Positions 1 to 13,511 of a stretch of 64,000 nucleotides of DNA are shown here, piece after piece. Below the pieces are notes generated by a model. The model ran no database searches and was not told the DNA's origin. It worked only from the letters and a program-made list of their open reading frames with translations. The position numbers and the translations under genes were made by a program. This stretch comes from Cornus controversa (taxonomy: Eukaryota; Streptophyta; Magnoliopsida; Cornales; Cornaceae), in contig CM048845.1 in assembly GCA_026545225.1 (NCBI GenBank), positions 2,059,001 to 2,123,000 of the forward strand, in the 5' to 3' direction. Numbering within the stretch: the stretch's first letter is position 1; each line of letters begins with the position of its first letter.

Positions 1-244
1 TTTTGAACTTGAGACCACTTGTAGAGTAGATTGCACAGAATACCATCTCTCCTACAATTCTTCTTATGCTCATCTTTGGCTATATATATCCTTTTTAGGC
101 CTTTTTTTTTTGCTCATTTTCTTCTTATTTGAAAATCAATCCCTATAAAACACAAAATGCAAAGATAAGAATATTTAAATAAATTAAAAGAGTAATTAAA
201 AACTTATTTTGAGATATAAAATAACATGTTTTGTGCACTTATCA

Positions 245-2990
245 AATTACCCCCAAGCGAGCTTTTGCTAGTCCTCTAGCAAATACAAGCAAAAGATATT
301 AGAGCACAAAACTACTACTTTTATTTAACTCCTAATTAATGATGTGCCACTTTTGCAGACTGTTTCGATTGCATTTACCATATGCAATAAGGCTTTAAAC
401 CCCTAGGTTACCCTTAGTGGACGAGCTATAGCTTCATGAGGGTTTCAATGATGATACCCACAAACATCAAAAAATGGTAAGTAACACTCAAAGATTTTTT
501 TTTCTATATTAATGTGTATAAATAAAAAATAATTGAATAATTCCACTTTAGTGCGTAATAAAAACTAAAAGAAAAGATTAAACACTATTCAAAAGTTAAA
601 AAATTTCATTACTATTGTTGACTCAGAGTGTGTGTGTGAATAGCCACCAGTAATATAATTCTTAATTTTAAAGCAACTGCATTTTAGATTTACTTAGAAA
701 ATTAGCTTTGATTTCAAATCTCACTTATGATATTTCACTCAAAATTGAACTCTAAGAGATTGGCTAATTTTGCACTCAAGTATATGTGAGTAGAATAATG
801 TAGAACAAATGCAAATTATCTCACATATTTTTCGATGAATAACGAATTTTTCAAGAAAATGCATATGGTCTCATAAAAGGAATATCAAATATTAAGAATT
901 TATACCACACAATAATATAACTTAGTCATGTCCATATCCGAACTATACTATCCTTAAGATCAAAATGGACTTTTATTAGGATGTAACTTTAAGTAAAAGG
1001 AAGATAAAAAAGTGATAATGATAATGGTAAGGTTTATTCGATAATGCTTGGGAAGAACTAAGTTTATTCGAGAATGCTTAGGAAGAACTAACTCACTTAG
1101 AGCATATTACTTTCAACTTTTTCTTCCAAATTTTTTTCAATTGAATGCTTTTTGTTTCACTTCTTTTTATATACACTTCTCAAAATCTCATCAACAATTA
1201 TACTCCCTCTTTATATTTTTTTTTTCCTTTCTTTTTTTTTTCACCCACTTGTACATTGATCACATCCATTCTCAGAAAACCTAAAAATGGTTATAAAAGA
1301 AAGGCTGGACCAAAAAGCTTCACTGATTATCAGATCCATTCTCAAAAACTCGTAAACAAAATATGGTTATAAAAGAAAGAATGGGCAAAAAGTTCAATTG
1401 GTTAACAAGTGGTAATTTATAATTAAGAAAAAAAAAATTGAAAGGCTCAAACAATGAAAGATGGCCTAAAATCATTTCTGAAGGATACGTATAGTTCTTT
1501 AACATACATGAGCTTAAAAAAACAAATTATGTGGCATAATATGGTGAATTCTTAATATTTGACCAAAAGAATGAAATAATGAGACTAATCAACAAAATTA
1601 TGTGGATTTCAAGAAAAAACAGAGTAATTTGCATATAACCCTCAAAATAAAAAGAATGGTACAATTCTTCACTAGGTTAAATCTCCACTTTTATTCCTCA
1701 AATCTTTAACATGCAATCACTTATCAATTTCAAATCGTATTACGGGCTTTAGTGAATTTTATTTTTTCTGAGTTTTAGAAATTCATGTAATTGTTCTAAC
1801 TGAAAGATAGGATAAAATCTTAACTTTTAAGAACTTATTAATGTACTAAAACTTAAAGATTTTATTTTAAAATTTTATACACATTTAATATTTAAAAAAT
1901 ATCAAATCATAGTGTGAAAATTACCATTATCACAAAATATTTTTAAAAAAATTACAAATTCAACGCTTTTCTGAAAATTTAGAAATTTAATGTCATACCC
2001 CCAAACCTAAACTCAACATTGTCCGCAATGTTGAACAAAATAACAATTAAGCACAAATAGAAGGTTGGAAGAATATTACCTTAATCAGAATGAATTGATT
2101 TGTTTAACTTTCCATTAAACAAAAATAAAGCATTAGTAATCACATGAAAAGTTCAATATTATGCATGGAAAATTGTAATTTATTTTTTGTTTTTCAACAA
2201 ATAAATACAACTCATATTATATATATTTTTTTGTTAGAATAACTCGAGGATTACCAGTTATGGTCTGCCAACAACACAACCAGGAAAGTTTCGAGGAAAG
2301 TGTGGAGAGGCACTTGGCCTGCTTAATGACGGAACGTCCACACTCCTTAGACAAAACTTTCTTAGACATCGTGAAGTTGGAAGGCGCTCACTGGAGTTAG
2401 CAAAAGTTAGCTCTACTTTTATAAATATTTTTAAACAACAAAAAGAGCATTACTACAAAAATGATAAATTAAAATTCATAAAAAAATGTTAATTTAAAGA
2501 TGTACAAACAAAATAAGCAATAAAAAAAAAATGAGTGAGTGTGTGGTCTTTCTTATTCTTTTTTTTTTTAACAAAAAGAACAAAAAATAAAAGAAAAAAA
2601 ATGAAGAAAGTGTGGCCTTAGGGATATTTCTAAGTTATTCTATCCTAGAGTTTGCATGTGAAAGTTATCAACCTAAAAAAAACTATGTTGTCCTAATCTA
2701 AAAAGAAAAGAAAATAATGTAAAAGAATTAGGCACTTCCCTGGATGACAAAGCTATTATTTCTCTTGTAAGAGTGTTTGATGGTGGCATCAAAAGAAGCA
2801 GTGCATCCTAAGAACCTGCCATATTCTTTTCTTCAAATAATAATAATAATAAAAAGAAACTAGAAAAATAAAATAAAAAATAAAAAGAATAGAAGGGAGG
2901 TAAGGAAAGTTTGGGTGGGCTCCCAAATGAATTGTAGTGTTGAATATTTGTGATTCGAATTCCCAAACTTGATTTGACAACGGTGCCATT
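245..2990. other. Interior of the Tat-like element, no gene seen
   Basis: A+T-rich sequence with only short ORFs and no recognisable gag or pol domain. Around 1993-2040 a patch with GGGGG on the minus strand resembles the leader or spacer sequence of plant Tat elements. I see no host gene. Confidence 0.55.
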
Positions 2991-4224
2991 TGACAGGTGT
3001 AGATTATTGGATGTTTGTCATTACTTTTCTACACTTCGTACAAAAAAATAATAAAACTTGCAAAAACTTTACTAAAAACTGTATAGTAGTAAGCAGGGTC
3101 GAACCACTCTCAAGTGAGAATCAGTAACAAGTCTAAAATTCAAAACCTAAATCTCTTGAGATGAAAAATGAATATTTAAAAAATAAAATTTTGATTTTTT
3201 ATTTAATAATAAAAACTAATATTAAATGTCTTAGATCAAATGATGGGACAAACTCAAGGAAAGAGAATTCACCACCATGGATCCATATAAATAAAGTTTT
3301 TTTTTTATATTCTTATCTAGTTTTTCCTCCAATAATCAATATACTTCACCAATCCAATTAGAAGTTGGAAAGATGAAGGAAAATATGGAATAAAAAAAGA
3401 ATGACTTGATTATATATTAGAGAGACATTTCTTTACTTAATCTGATGCACATTGGCTAGGTAAACAGAGGTAGACATTCTTCAAATTACCATTATTTGGC
3501 AAACACAAAGAATCCTCCCTCTAATTTTAGAAAATAAAATCCAGAATAAAAGAGTAGAAGAATGCTCTTGGGAGGAAAAAGTAGACCAGAAAATAAACCA
3601 ACTTACTTATACTTCAGTCGTGGTGGCTTCATCACTCCCTTGAGAAGGATGTTTACGCTTGCATATTAATAGAAAATAAACAAATAGAAATGAAACTACT
3701 ACTCATCATTGAATCAATAAAACAATTACATTATTTTTTTCTATAATTTCTCTACAATTTTCTAACTCCCTTCACCATCCCCTAAGACCCTATATTTATA
3801 GAGTTAGAGGGGAATGGTTTAGGTGGGAAAATTTTAAAATACAAAATTCAAAATACAAAATTTAAAAACAAAAATTCAGAATCCAAAATTTTGAATTTAA
3901 ATATCTAAGATTTGATCTCCATATCTCTAATTTGAATTCTAGACTGCTGACGTGGCCGTGTAAAAAATATATTTTACAAAGTTTTGAACTTTAGACCACT
4001 TGTAGAGTAGATTGCATAGAATACCATCTCTCCTACAATTCTTCTTATGCTCATCTTTGGCTGTATATATCCTTTTTAGGCCTTTTTTTTTGCTGCTTTT
4101 CTTCTTATTTGGAAATCAATCCCTATAAAACACAAAATGCAAAGATAAGAATATTTAGATAAAGTAAAAGAGTAATTAAAGACTTATTTTGAGATATAGA
4201 ATAACATGTTTTGTGCACTTATCA
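2991..4224 (-). repeat. LTR (upstream copy) of the Tat-like element
   Basis: A 1,234-bp LTR bounded by TG and CA in minus orientation. Positions 3980-4224 repeat 1-244 almost exactly. The adjacent primer-binding-like site at 2976-2988 fixes the inner border. Confidence 0.7.
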
Positions 4225-4620
4225 ACTTGCTAAAGTAGAAAGGTGAAATATATCGCACTGCGAATGGAACGGAATACTTGCAGAGTATTTTTGTTCTTCC
4301 AGCAACCTTTTTGTAAGGATCGTGATGTTAGCCAGTTCCATAAGGATCATAACATTAGCCAATATTCTGCAACAGTTGGACCTAAAGTCGCAAATGTAAG
4401 CCTAGGGTGTTCTACATCAGATTCTTGACAAAGTGAAGAGGGGTGTGAGTCTGAGACAGAGTCTGCTGTACTTTCCAAGTATATTCGGTGCATTCTTTAG
4501 TTTACTTGAACTTTAAATTATTTACTTGCTTTATGTATTTTGTTAATTGGTAATTGGACTTAAAAGCAAATCAATTTGGCAAATTAAGCAAACGAGCAAG
4601 TGACCTGATTCACACATGAG
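4225..4620 (+). mobile_element. Copia-type LTR fragment
   Basis: This stretch matches 34600-35010 over most of its length: the same order of a TATTCTTCCAGCAACC-like patch, a GGTGTGAGTCT-like patch and a final TTAAGCAA...GCAAGTGACC-like end. I take both as the 3' part of one copia-type LTR family. It is truncated on both sides. Confidence 0.45.
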
Positions 4621-4840
4621 ATTCATTTGAGGATAGTGTTGCAAATTTTGAGGGAGTACCATTTGTATGCCAAGTGTGAAAAATGTGAATTTTGGCTAAC
4701 AGAATTAAAGTTCCTTGGACATGTGGTGTCGGAAGGAGGAGTTTTCGTCATTCCTTCTAAGATCGAAGCGGTGCTGAGCTGGGAAAGGCAAAATAGTGTA
4801 TTTGAGATACGTAGTTTCTTGGTTCAATTTTGAAGGCATG
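4621..4840 (+). mobile_element. Ty3/gypsy reverse transcriptase fragment
   Basis: The translation carries LREYHLYAKCEKCEFW, then FLGHVVSEGG and PSKIEAVLSWE. This is the conserved C-terminal part of the reverse transcriptase of plant chromovirus-type gypsy elements (family knowledge). Only this short, broken piece of pol is present. LTR-like sequence of the long-LTR gypsy family follows directly. Confidence 0.8.
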
Positions 4841-4879
4841 TGTTAGATAGCTTTGAAATTAGAATGGTGAGCATTTTGT

Positions 4880-5375
4880 TTATGTCATGTAGTCAATAAG
4901 AATGCCATGATTACAATTTCATATAGGTTGGAGTCGAGTTAGTGCTTAGGTTGGTTTGGAAATTTTGACTGGGCACGTGATCACTCACCCCCTTCTCCCA
5001 ATCATTTTGACAGATAAAGTACTGATGATGGACAGGACTTAGAGTGGCCCGAGTGGAGTTTTTGAAGTTATTTTAATGTAGTATGTGTATATTCATACTT
5101 GTATGTATCGTGTTGGTACTTTTGAAAAAATGAACTTATAATAAAGGATGCGTTGCAAGTGTTTAGTACTTTAACATGTACTTGGTTAGTTTGGATTAAA
5201 TGTATGCATTCTGGATGTGGTCTTTTTTTTATCAATGTATTTATGATGTTTTACTTACATGTATGGAAGGAGGATTGTATTAGCTTTAATTTGATACATC
5301 ATGAGCTTTGTTTGGATTCAAATTGAGTAAGATATATATGTTTTATTACCAGAGTGCATGATCTGGCCTACGTGT
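4880..5375 (+). mobile_element. Fragment of the long gypsy LTR (family A)
   Basis: Similar to 9850-10111 plus 14763-14900. Shared features are a GTCGAGTTAGTGCTTAGG-like start, CACTCACCCCCTTCTCCCAA-like text, a GTTGGTACTTTTGAAAA patch and an AAATGTATG patch. Because it directly follows gypsy pol sequence it may be the 3' LTR of the same lost element. Broken and truncated. Confidence 0.55.
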
Positions 5376-6010
5376 TGATCGGCATTGAATGTTATGCATT
5401 CAAGCCTCTTAATTTGCATATTTTATTCTTTTAGTGATTGTTTATTTGTGATTTTACTCTATTTTGTGTTTTCTATCTTTTTAGGGCCTTAATGATTATT
5501 TCAGATAAAACCATGATTTTGGGCTTTTAAATATGATATCCAAGAAGGTTAGATGAAGTCTAAATCTAATGGATACATTCAACTCTATATTTCAACTCAA
5601 ATCAGCCCAAGGAAGAGGTCCAAGAGAATTATATCTGCTTAAGGAGATTACGGGCCTGAAGCCCAATTCTATGCACAATCCAGTTTTAATACCATTTTGG
5701 AAAACAGCCCAAAAGTCTTATTCTCGAGCGTCAATTCTGGAGATATTTGTATTTCACACAAATTTTATGAATCACTTATCTAAGTCACGATCAAATACTC
5801 CAATGAAGGACACATGGACTAATCTTGGGAGAGTTATGACCCATTTCCATAGCTTCAAGGGGCCTGTTCTTCATCTATTTGTGAATCATTTCTCCCATTT
5901 ATTTCTTGTTCCTAAATTTTTATCTATAAGTACAAATACATATATGTAGCTTAGAAGTTGTTGGTGCAGATCTAAGCAAATTAAAATGCTTTTTCTAATG
6001 TTATTAAATA
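5376..6010 (+). mobile_element. Fragment of Tat-like LTR (family B)
   Basis: Starts TGATCGGCATTGAATG and matches the start of the solo LTR at 15003 for about 400 bases. It then decays before the LINE leader region. The short ORF at 5569-5949 lies inside it and is not a gene. Confidence 0.6.
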
Positions 6011-6962
6011 TGCTTCTTTTTTAATTTTTTTACAAAATTTCAATGATAGCCAAACCCACGTGACAAACCAAGACGTCCATCTTTATGCTCTGTTTTCCAA
6101 GATGGATGGGAAAACGGATATAATGGAGATGAGGGTGAATGGAAGAGGCATCTTTAGGAAGGAGAGTGTTCATCCCTCGTTTTATTTGATTGGATGGAAG
6201 AGAATGAAATAAATAATATTAAGATTTTTCCTATTTCAATGATCTTAGCCATCAATATTGCCCATCGGTAATCCCCCATAGCTCCGGCGACCCCCCAACC
6301 CAAACCGAGGAAAGATCTTGGGGATTGCTACGGCCGGTCGAGCAAAGACTCTGTCATTTTCCTCTCCCTTACTGATAATACTTTTTTCATCTTCTCTCTG
6401 TAGATTGATCTCTTTACACATAATTACACACATACACATACATCTAACACAATACATATATCTATATTTGCACAGTATATAGCATCACACGATCGATATA
6501 TCTATATTTGTACAATATATAGCATCACACGACACATATATCTATATATTTGCATAGTATAGAACATTTGATATTTAATCCCGTCGTTGATTCACCGAAA
6601 CTTAAGTCACCACCGCTAATACCCGACCCATTTCAAAGGTCAACACTGAGGATCACCATTAACAGCCCTCTTTATAAGCCTTGTGTATTCATAGCATCAC
6701 TTTCATTCTATGTGCATACTAGCATCTCATTGCATTCGGAATCTTATTAGTAGCATTAGTATTAATATTGTTATTATTAGTACATTTATGTTATTATTAG
6801 CAGTTATATTATTATACTATTTTGTTACAAGTATTACTGTTATATTTTTATATACTCAATATTTTCTTAATTAGTTTTTATTTTTAGTTTTAGTTTTTTT
6901 ATAAGTTTTTTTTTTTTTTTTTTTTTTTTTTTATCTTGACTCTCTCATTGCCAGTACTCAAG
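6011..6962 (+). other. Probable 5' leader of the RTE-type LINE
   Basis: No protein domain. A G+C-rich patch near 6264-6345, near-repeats of an ATATCTATATTTG motif (6458-6560), ATTATTA runs (6750-6830) and a run of about 25 T (6907-6931) lie just ahead of the LINE endonuclease frame. The G+C-rich patch resembles 5' ends of plant non-LTR elements, but the true 5' border is not visible. Confidence 0.4.
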
Positions 6963-8405
6963 GTCAGATGTGAAAAGGAAGTGGATTAGTGTCGGAGAGA
7001 CAACTGACTATAAAACATATGTCAAATCTTTGATGAATTCTCACTTAAATAAAAGATATCATAAAAATAAGTCAAAAAAAATTAGGCTAGCAATATGGAA
7101 CATAGGAACATTAACCAGAAGGTGCAATGAACTAATGGATTCATTAAAACGTAGAAAAGTTAACAATATCTGCTTACAAGAAACTAAATAGAAAGGTGGA
7201 AAAACTAGAGAGATTGGATAGGGATACAAGCTTTTCTATTTGGGAGGGAAGGATAACCAACAAAACGGAGTCGGCATAATAGTTGATCATTACATAAGGA
7301 ATAAAGTGGTAGAAGTGAGAAAGCAAGGAGATAGATTAATCACTATTAAAATTGTGGTAGATGAACATATCTTGAATATAATAAGTGTGTACACCCTCAA
7401 AGGGCATTAGATGATGCTACAAAGAAAATATTTTGGGACTCATTAGACGAATTAGTACATTCTATACCAAATCATGAGAACATTTTCGTAGACGGTGACT
7501 TTAACGGACATGTAGGAGATGATTGGATGGGATATACACGAATCCGTGGTCGATGTGATTTTGGAAAACGAAATGAGATAGGAGAGACACTTTTAGACTT
7601 TGCAAAAGCATATGACTTAGCTATAGCTAAAACTTTTTTCAAAAAAAAAAAAGCATCTAATAACATTTAAAGTAGGAGTAAAACACAAATTGATTATTGA
7701 TTATATAAAATAAATGAATGGGCTTCGTGTAAAGATTGTAAAGTGATTCCCAGGAAGAGTCTCCCAAACCAACATCGCCTACTAATCTTAGACATATTAA
7801 TCAAAGGATTCAAATATCAAAAAGAAAAAAGGGACATAAGAATATAAGATGGAAGGAATTAAAAGGTAGTAAATTGACAACTTTTAAAGAACAAGTTTTA
7901 AGGGATAAACAATGGGATTGGAATGAGGATATAAGTGACTTGAGGGCCAAAATGGCAAAATATATTAGGAATAAGGCGAAGGAATTTTAGGAGAAACTAA
8001 AGGAAGGAAGTTCATTAAGAAAGAGATATGGTGGTGGAATAAGGAAACACAACAAATAATTAAACAAAAGAAAAAAAGCTTTAAAGCATGGCAAAAAAGT
8101 AAACTACAAGAAGACTTAGACACATATAATAAACTCAAAATTGAAGCAAAGAAGTTAGTAACTAAAGCCAAACAAAGCTCTCTAAATATCTTAAATGAAA
8201 AACTACGCACAAAAGAGGGAGAGAAAAATAGTTATAAATTATCAAAGAATGGGGATAGATCAACTAAAGACCTAAATCAAATTAAATGTATTAAGTCATA
8301 AACAACAAAATATTGGTCAAAGAAAGTGACATTTTAAACAAATGAAAGAATTATTTTCAAAATATTTTAAATGAAAAATACCCTAGATAAGAGGTAGAAG
8401 GAAAT
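6963..8405 (+). mobile_element. RTE-type LINE, 5' half (endonuclease)
   Basis: The broken reading frame encodes an apurinic-type endonuclease. AIWNIGTLTRR and CLQETK come first (7087-7187), then NGVGIIVDH, then VDGDFNGHVGDD near 7489-7524 with the D and N of the catalytic DFN motif. Linker and early reverse-transcriptase-side sequence follow to about 8400. There are several in-frame stops, the first directly after QETK at 7189, plus frame changes, so it cannot make protein. The remainder resumes at 16803, beyond an 8.4-kb LTR insertion. The order of domains and the tail signature fit the plant RTE clade. Confidence 0.85.
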
Positions 8406-9529
8406 TGTAGAGACCAAGTCCAATTTTGACTGGTTTGCTTTGTTTTATTATTTAATGTCTTAAAATGGTTATAAATGATTGTACATGCGTTAAATATATG
8501 AAATTCATATATGGGAACTAGTTTTGAGGTCTGGGAATGTTTTCGAGCCAATTGGCTCATTTTGAAATTTTTAGGTCGGTAGGGCCTAGGACATGGGTCG
8601 GGTGAGCCCAGAAAATTGGATATTTTTTTAGAAATATTTATTTTAGTTTTAAATCAATTAAAATTTTAGAATAGGAATGGAATTGATTTCGAAGCCATAG
8701 CCGCTTTCGAAATCAAAAACGGATGTCAGGAGGGTACGTTAAGTGGCACAAGGGCATTTTAGTCATTTTATGCTCCAAGATATTATAAATATCTATATGG
8801 CTAGAATCTCAGCCATTTGTGCACTAGAAACAACCGGTTAAATCTCTTTCTCTTTCTCTCTCTCTCTCTCCTTTTTCATCTTTTCTTCCCTCTCTTCATT
8901 TTCGAGCCCTTAAACTTATATTTGGAAGGTGTCGGTGAAGGACAAAGTGTTCTATGCATCAAGGGCAATGTTTTGACCCGAACAAAGTTTGATTTGGGTA
9001 AATTTGAAGCTTGGATAATTTCTAAGATTTTGATATAAAATCTTAAAACTTGAGGTAGGGGTGTTCTTTCCTTCTTAATCATCGATTTCATAGGGTTTTT
9101 GATGATTTGGGGTGATTTGGTTGGTTTAGCATGTTTTAGGTGGTTAGGATGGGTGTATTGTTCCATTTCTAACTCTTCTTCTTGTTATAAATATGCTAGT
9201 TGTATTTCTATATGAAATATATGTTGGTTGTGAGCATATATGTGTTATATGTGATTATGTGGTCATATATGTGGCTATATGAAATTGTAGACGTAGGTGT
9301 GGTAAAGGGGAAATTGTGATTATATGTGTATCATATGTGGATTAATGAATATATATATTGATGTGAAAATGTAAATTGCATTAGAGTTTCTTTTGAAACA
9401 TAAGAATGGTGCGTGTGAGTGATAGACACCATGAATGTGATGAGATGTATGATAAGTGTGTTTAATGTGGTAATTATGTGGCTTAATGCACATTTATAGA
9501 ATTGCTAAATTCTTGATGAATTGGAGCTT

Positions 9530-9745
9530 GTCTAGGAAAGAAAACCATACATGGTATTCGGAGTTACCCAACCATATCATGAAAGTGGAAATCATCCACA
9601 TTGGTATGACATTCAAAGTAGCCCAATCATACCTAGGCTAATACCTGAGAATCGGAGTTTGTCCACACACTTATATGACACTCGGAATTGGCCAATCATA
9701 CTTGAGTTATCAGAGTTTGACCATTGATTATAACTGTTCGAATGC
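9530..9745 (+). repeat. Degenerate tandem repeats within LTR A
   Basis: Several imperfect copies of a unit of about 60 bases with text like TATGACACTCGGAATTGGCCAA. They lie between the promoter half and the 3' half of the LTR. Confidence 0.5.
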
Positions 9746-10360
9746 TTATATGTTTTCATTGAATAATCATGATGAATTGTTGATATGCATGTATTATTTT
9801 GGGATAGGTGGATAAGAGTATTGAGTATAACATGTAGCTATAGCGATGCCATGTTGCAATTCATGTAGGTCAGTGTCGGGTCGATACTTAGGTGGGTTGA
9901 GGCATTTCTCTTTAGCACGTGTATCGCTCACCCCTTTCTCCCAAAACATTTTATAAATAAAGTGTTGGGCAAGAAATAAGGCCTAAAGTTGCCCAATTAG
10001 AGTTCCAGAGTTATTTTGAATTTTTTGTATATATATCCATGTTTGTATGTACCATGTTGGTACTTTTGAAAATGATGTAATTATAGATGGATAAACTAGT
10101 ACATTTGAATTTGTTACCCAAGAGTTGACCCTAGAGGGGGGTGAATAGGGTCAATGGCAATCTATGACAATTTTTCACTAATTTAAATTGTAAGAACAAA
10201 TCTAAATAAAAGCAATAGTAAAATGAGGAAAATAAAATTGATGCACAAAAATTAAAAAAGAGAGTTAGAGAGAATCAAACACAAGTGACACAAGATGTAG
10301 CGTGGTTTGGAATCTCCTACTCCACAACTCAAGATCTCTCTTAAGATTTTTTCAAATCCA

Positions 10361-11640
10361 CTAAGGCTTCTCCTTTTGGGTGGAGAGCAAACCTTTACTA
10401 GGGGTAGGTAAAGGAGATTCATCAAAAACTACATGTATTGATTCTTCTACCACTAAAGTTCTCTTATTGAACACTCTATAGGCTTTGCTTTTGGATGAGA
10501 ATCCTAGGAAAACACCTTCATCTGATTTAGCATCAAATTTTCTTAAATTGTCCTTGTCATTCAACACAAAATATTTGCACCCAAAAACTTTGAATTACCC
10601 TATATTTGGCTTATGACCATTCCAAAGCTCATAGGGGGTCTTATCAAGCTTCTTTCTAATGATGACTCTATTTAAAACATAGGAAGAGGTGCTAACAGCT
10701 TCGGCCCAAAAGTATCTAGGCAACTTATGTTCATTGAGCATTATTCTAGCCATCTCTTAAAGGGATCTATTTTTCCTCTCAGCGACCCCGTTTTGTTGAG
10801 GAGTTCTAGGAGCAGAGAAATTATGATCATAACCGTTTTCATCACAAAATTTCTCTCAATATCTGTTATCAAATTATCTACCTCTATTACTTCTAATGCT
10901 CTTAATCTTGCATTCTTTCTCATTTTGGACTTTTCTATAAAACTTAGAGAAAATAACATGAGTCTCATTCTTATGAGCAAGGAAGAATACCTAAGTAAGC
11001 CTAGTGAAATCATCTACAATCACAAAAGCATAAAATTTTTCTCCTAAGCTAGCAATTCTATCCGGACCGAAGAGATCCATATGGAGCAATTCTAAAGGTC
11101 TTGATGTAGTGATCTCCTTCTTCCTTTTTAAGGAAGACTTGATTTGTTTGCCTAATTGGCAAGCTCCATAAGTTTTGTCCTTAGCAAGCTTAGTCTTTGG
11201 GAGGCCTTTGACTAAATCCTTTTTGGACAATTTTGAGATCAAGTCCATACTTGCATGTCCTAATCTTCTATGTCATAACCAACTATTTGTACTAGAGGAG
11301 ATAAAGCATTTAATATTTTGATCAAGCAAGTCACATAAAAGGATGGTGTACAAATTACCATTTCTATGTGCAACAAAAATTTGACGACCATCTTTTTCAA
11401 CAATGCAATGATCAGGTCTAAATGCAACATTAAAACCTTTATCACATAGTTGACTAATGTTAAACAAGTTATGCTTTAAACCATTAACAAGAAACACATT
11501 ATCAACAGATAAGGAAGAAGATATACCTATGGTCCCAATGCCAACAATTTTACCTTTAGAGTTGTCTCCAAAAGTGACGATTCCTCCATCATAAGGCTTA
11601 AGAGAAGAAAATTTGGAGCGATCTCTCGTCATGTGCCTTG
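10361..11640 (-). pseudogene. Copia protease/integrase-region remnants
   Basis: Minus-strand pieces carry pre-integrase text (PLELLHMDLFGP near 11080) and the integrase C-terminal signature KFDAKSDEGVFLGFS near 10480-10530, as in plant copia pol. The region is fragmented and joins directly to the truncated LTR. Confidence 0.8.
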
Positions 11641-12346
11641 AGCAACCACTATCAAGAAACCACTTATCCTTGGAACTAGATGGATTTCAAGCATACCTAC
11701 AAGGCAAGCTTAAGTAACTTCTTTTGGTACCCAAACCATTTTGGGTCCAATTGGGTTAGCAATCATAGGAAATGTTCCTTTTGGAACCCAAACCATTTTT
11801 GTTAACTTTCTTTTTCTAGAAGGACAAGAGAATATTTTGTGTCCACTTCTTCTACAAATATTGCATATAGAATCGAAAAAGTTAAGTTGAGAGCTTTTGA
11901 CAAAGAAGTGCTTCAAAGGTTTTAGCTTAGCTTATCATTCTTAGAAAAGGGAATTTTTATCAAAGACTTTTATTTATCATATGGATTATATTCAATTCCT
12001 TCTTTGTCATAAACATCCCGAGAATAGTTAAGTTCTTTCTCCCTTTGGTGAATTTTGTAAGAATCTCTATTTGATTCTCAATAACTTTCTTCAAATTTTC
12101 ATTTTCAATTTGAAGATCAATTGTGGAGGTTTCTTTTGAAGAGGTATCTCTTTCTTTCTTGAGAGACTCATTTTCCATTTGAACTTTAGTAAGCTCAAGT
12201 GAAGAAGAATCTATCCCTTTTTCAAAACAACATTTTCATTTTGAACTTTAAAAAGTTCTAGTGAAAGAGATGAGATTTTTTTGTTTAAGAGAGGAGTTTT
12301 TCAAAATCACCTTTTTAAGTTCTTTATGCAAATCTTCAAAATCATC

Positions 12347-13294
12347 TTATAATTCATTAAAAGAAAAAGAAGACTCAATTGAAAGCTCAAGACTAGAATT
12401 TACCTCATCCTCGATTGCCATAAGGCAAAGGTTGGCAACTTCGTCATTATCACTATCTGAATCGCTTGAGTTGGAATCATCCCATGTTGCCTTCATTGCC
12501 TTTTTCTTTAGCTTATTTTCTTTATCTCTTTTGTACTTGAGGCAATCGACTTTGAAATGACCCGGCTTTCCACAATAAAAGCAAGTCAGTGGTTCCTTTT
12601 TGCTTGACTCACCTTTGGATTCATTTCTCTTGAAAGGTCTTTTCTTGAAGAGATGCTCTTTCCTCATGAATTTTTTGAACTTGTTAGAGATGAGAGCAAG
12701 TTCATCTTCATCATTGCTAACATCTTTTTCATCTTCCTCATTGACCTCTTGAATTGAAGTCTTTAGAGCCATACTCTTCTTTTGCTCAGGCTTTTCTTGA
12801 TGATTTTTGATCTTGATTTCATGAGTCATGAGAGATCCTAAGAGGTCTTCAAGACTCAATGTGTCAAGATCTTTTGCTTCTGAGATAGCGGTAGCCTTAG
12901 CATCCCAACTTGTGGGTAGGCACCAAAGGATTTTCTCCACATTGTCGAAAGTAGAATAATTCCTACCAAGATGAGATAAACTATTAATAATGTTAGTGAA
13001 TCGAGTAAACATCTCACCAATGGTTTCATTTGGTTCCATCTTAAAGAGCTCATACTCACGAATTAACATGCTCATTTTGGTGGCTCTAACTTGCTTAGTG
13101 CCTTCATAGGTCACTTCAAGTTTGTCCCAAATCTCTTTGGCCGACTTACAAGCCAAAATTCTATTGAATTTGGATTTGCTTAAAGCACAATACAAATTTG
13201 TAACGGCTTTGGCATTGACTTGAACAAGCTTTCGGTCATTGTCATTATATTCATGCAACTCTTTTAGAACTCTTAGACCTTCTATAGTTTTCAT
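12347..13294 (-). pseudogene. Copia gag remnant with zinc knuckle
   Basis: An open 315-codon stretch with the UBN2-type gag core found in plant copia elements, then a CX2CX4HX4C zinc knuckle (CFYCGKPGHFKVDC, about 12543-12585) and an acidic Ser/Asp-rich tail. In the family this gives the capsid/nucleocapsid polyprotein. It is part of the broken element at 10112-14757 and is treated as a fossil. Confidence 0.85.
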
Positions 13295-13511
13295 GGGAAC
13301 TAAGGGTCCGTCACGAACAACTTCCCAAACTTGGTAGTCAATAGATTGAAGAAACTATATCATTCTAGGTTTCCAATAGCTATAGTCAATTCCATCAAAT
13401 CGTGGCCTATTGTTGGATTGACCTTCTACATGAGATGGTCCTTGCATATTTGTCATGATCAAACTCTAAGACGATTAAGTCCTATTCAAGAGTCCAAACT
13501 CTGATACCAAT

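Larger units (their letters stand above)
1..4224 (-). mobile_element. Tat-like Ty3/gypsy LTR element without visible protein genes
   Basis: Two direct copies of one LTR are seen. One ends at 244 and runs off the left edge of the window; the other is 2991-4224. Read on the minus strand the LTR begins TGATAAGTGCAC and ends in CA. Next to the right LTR is a primer-binding-like TGGCACCGTTGTC (complement of 2976-2988), resembling the site used by plant Tat/Athila elements. Next to the left LTR is a purine-rich tract (complement of 245-262). The 2.7-kb interior shows no protein domain, so it looks non-autonomous or decayed. The two LTR ends differ at about 10 of 240 positions, which suggests insertion within a few million years. 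A fossil, incomplete here. Confidence 0.75.

Noticed and set aside
5569-5949. 126-codon ORF
   Set aside because: Lies wholly within an LTR fragment that recurs at 15003 without keeping this frame.
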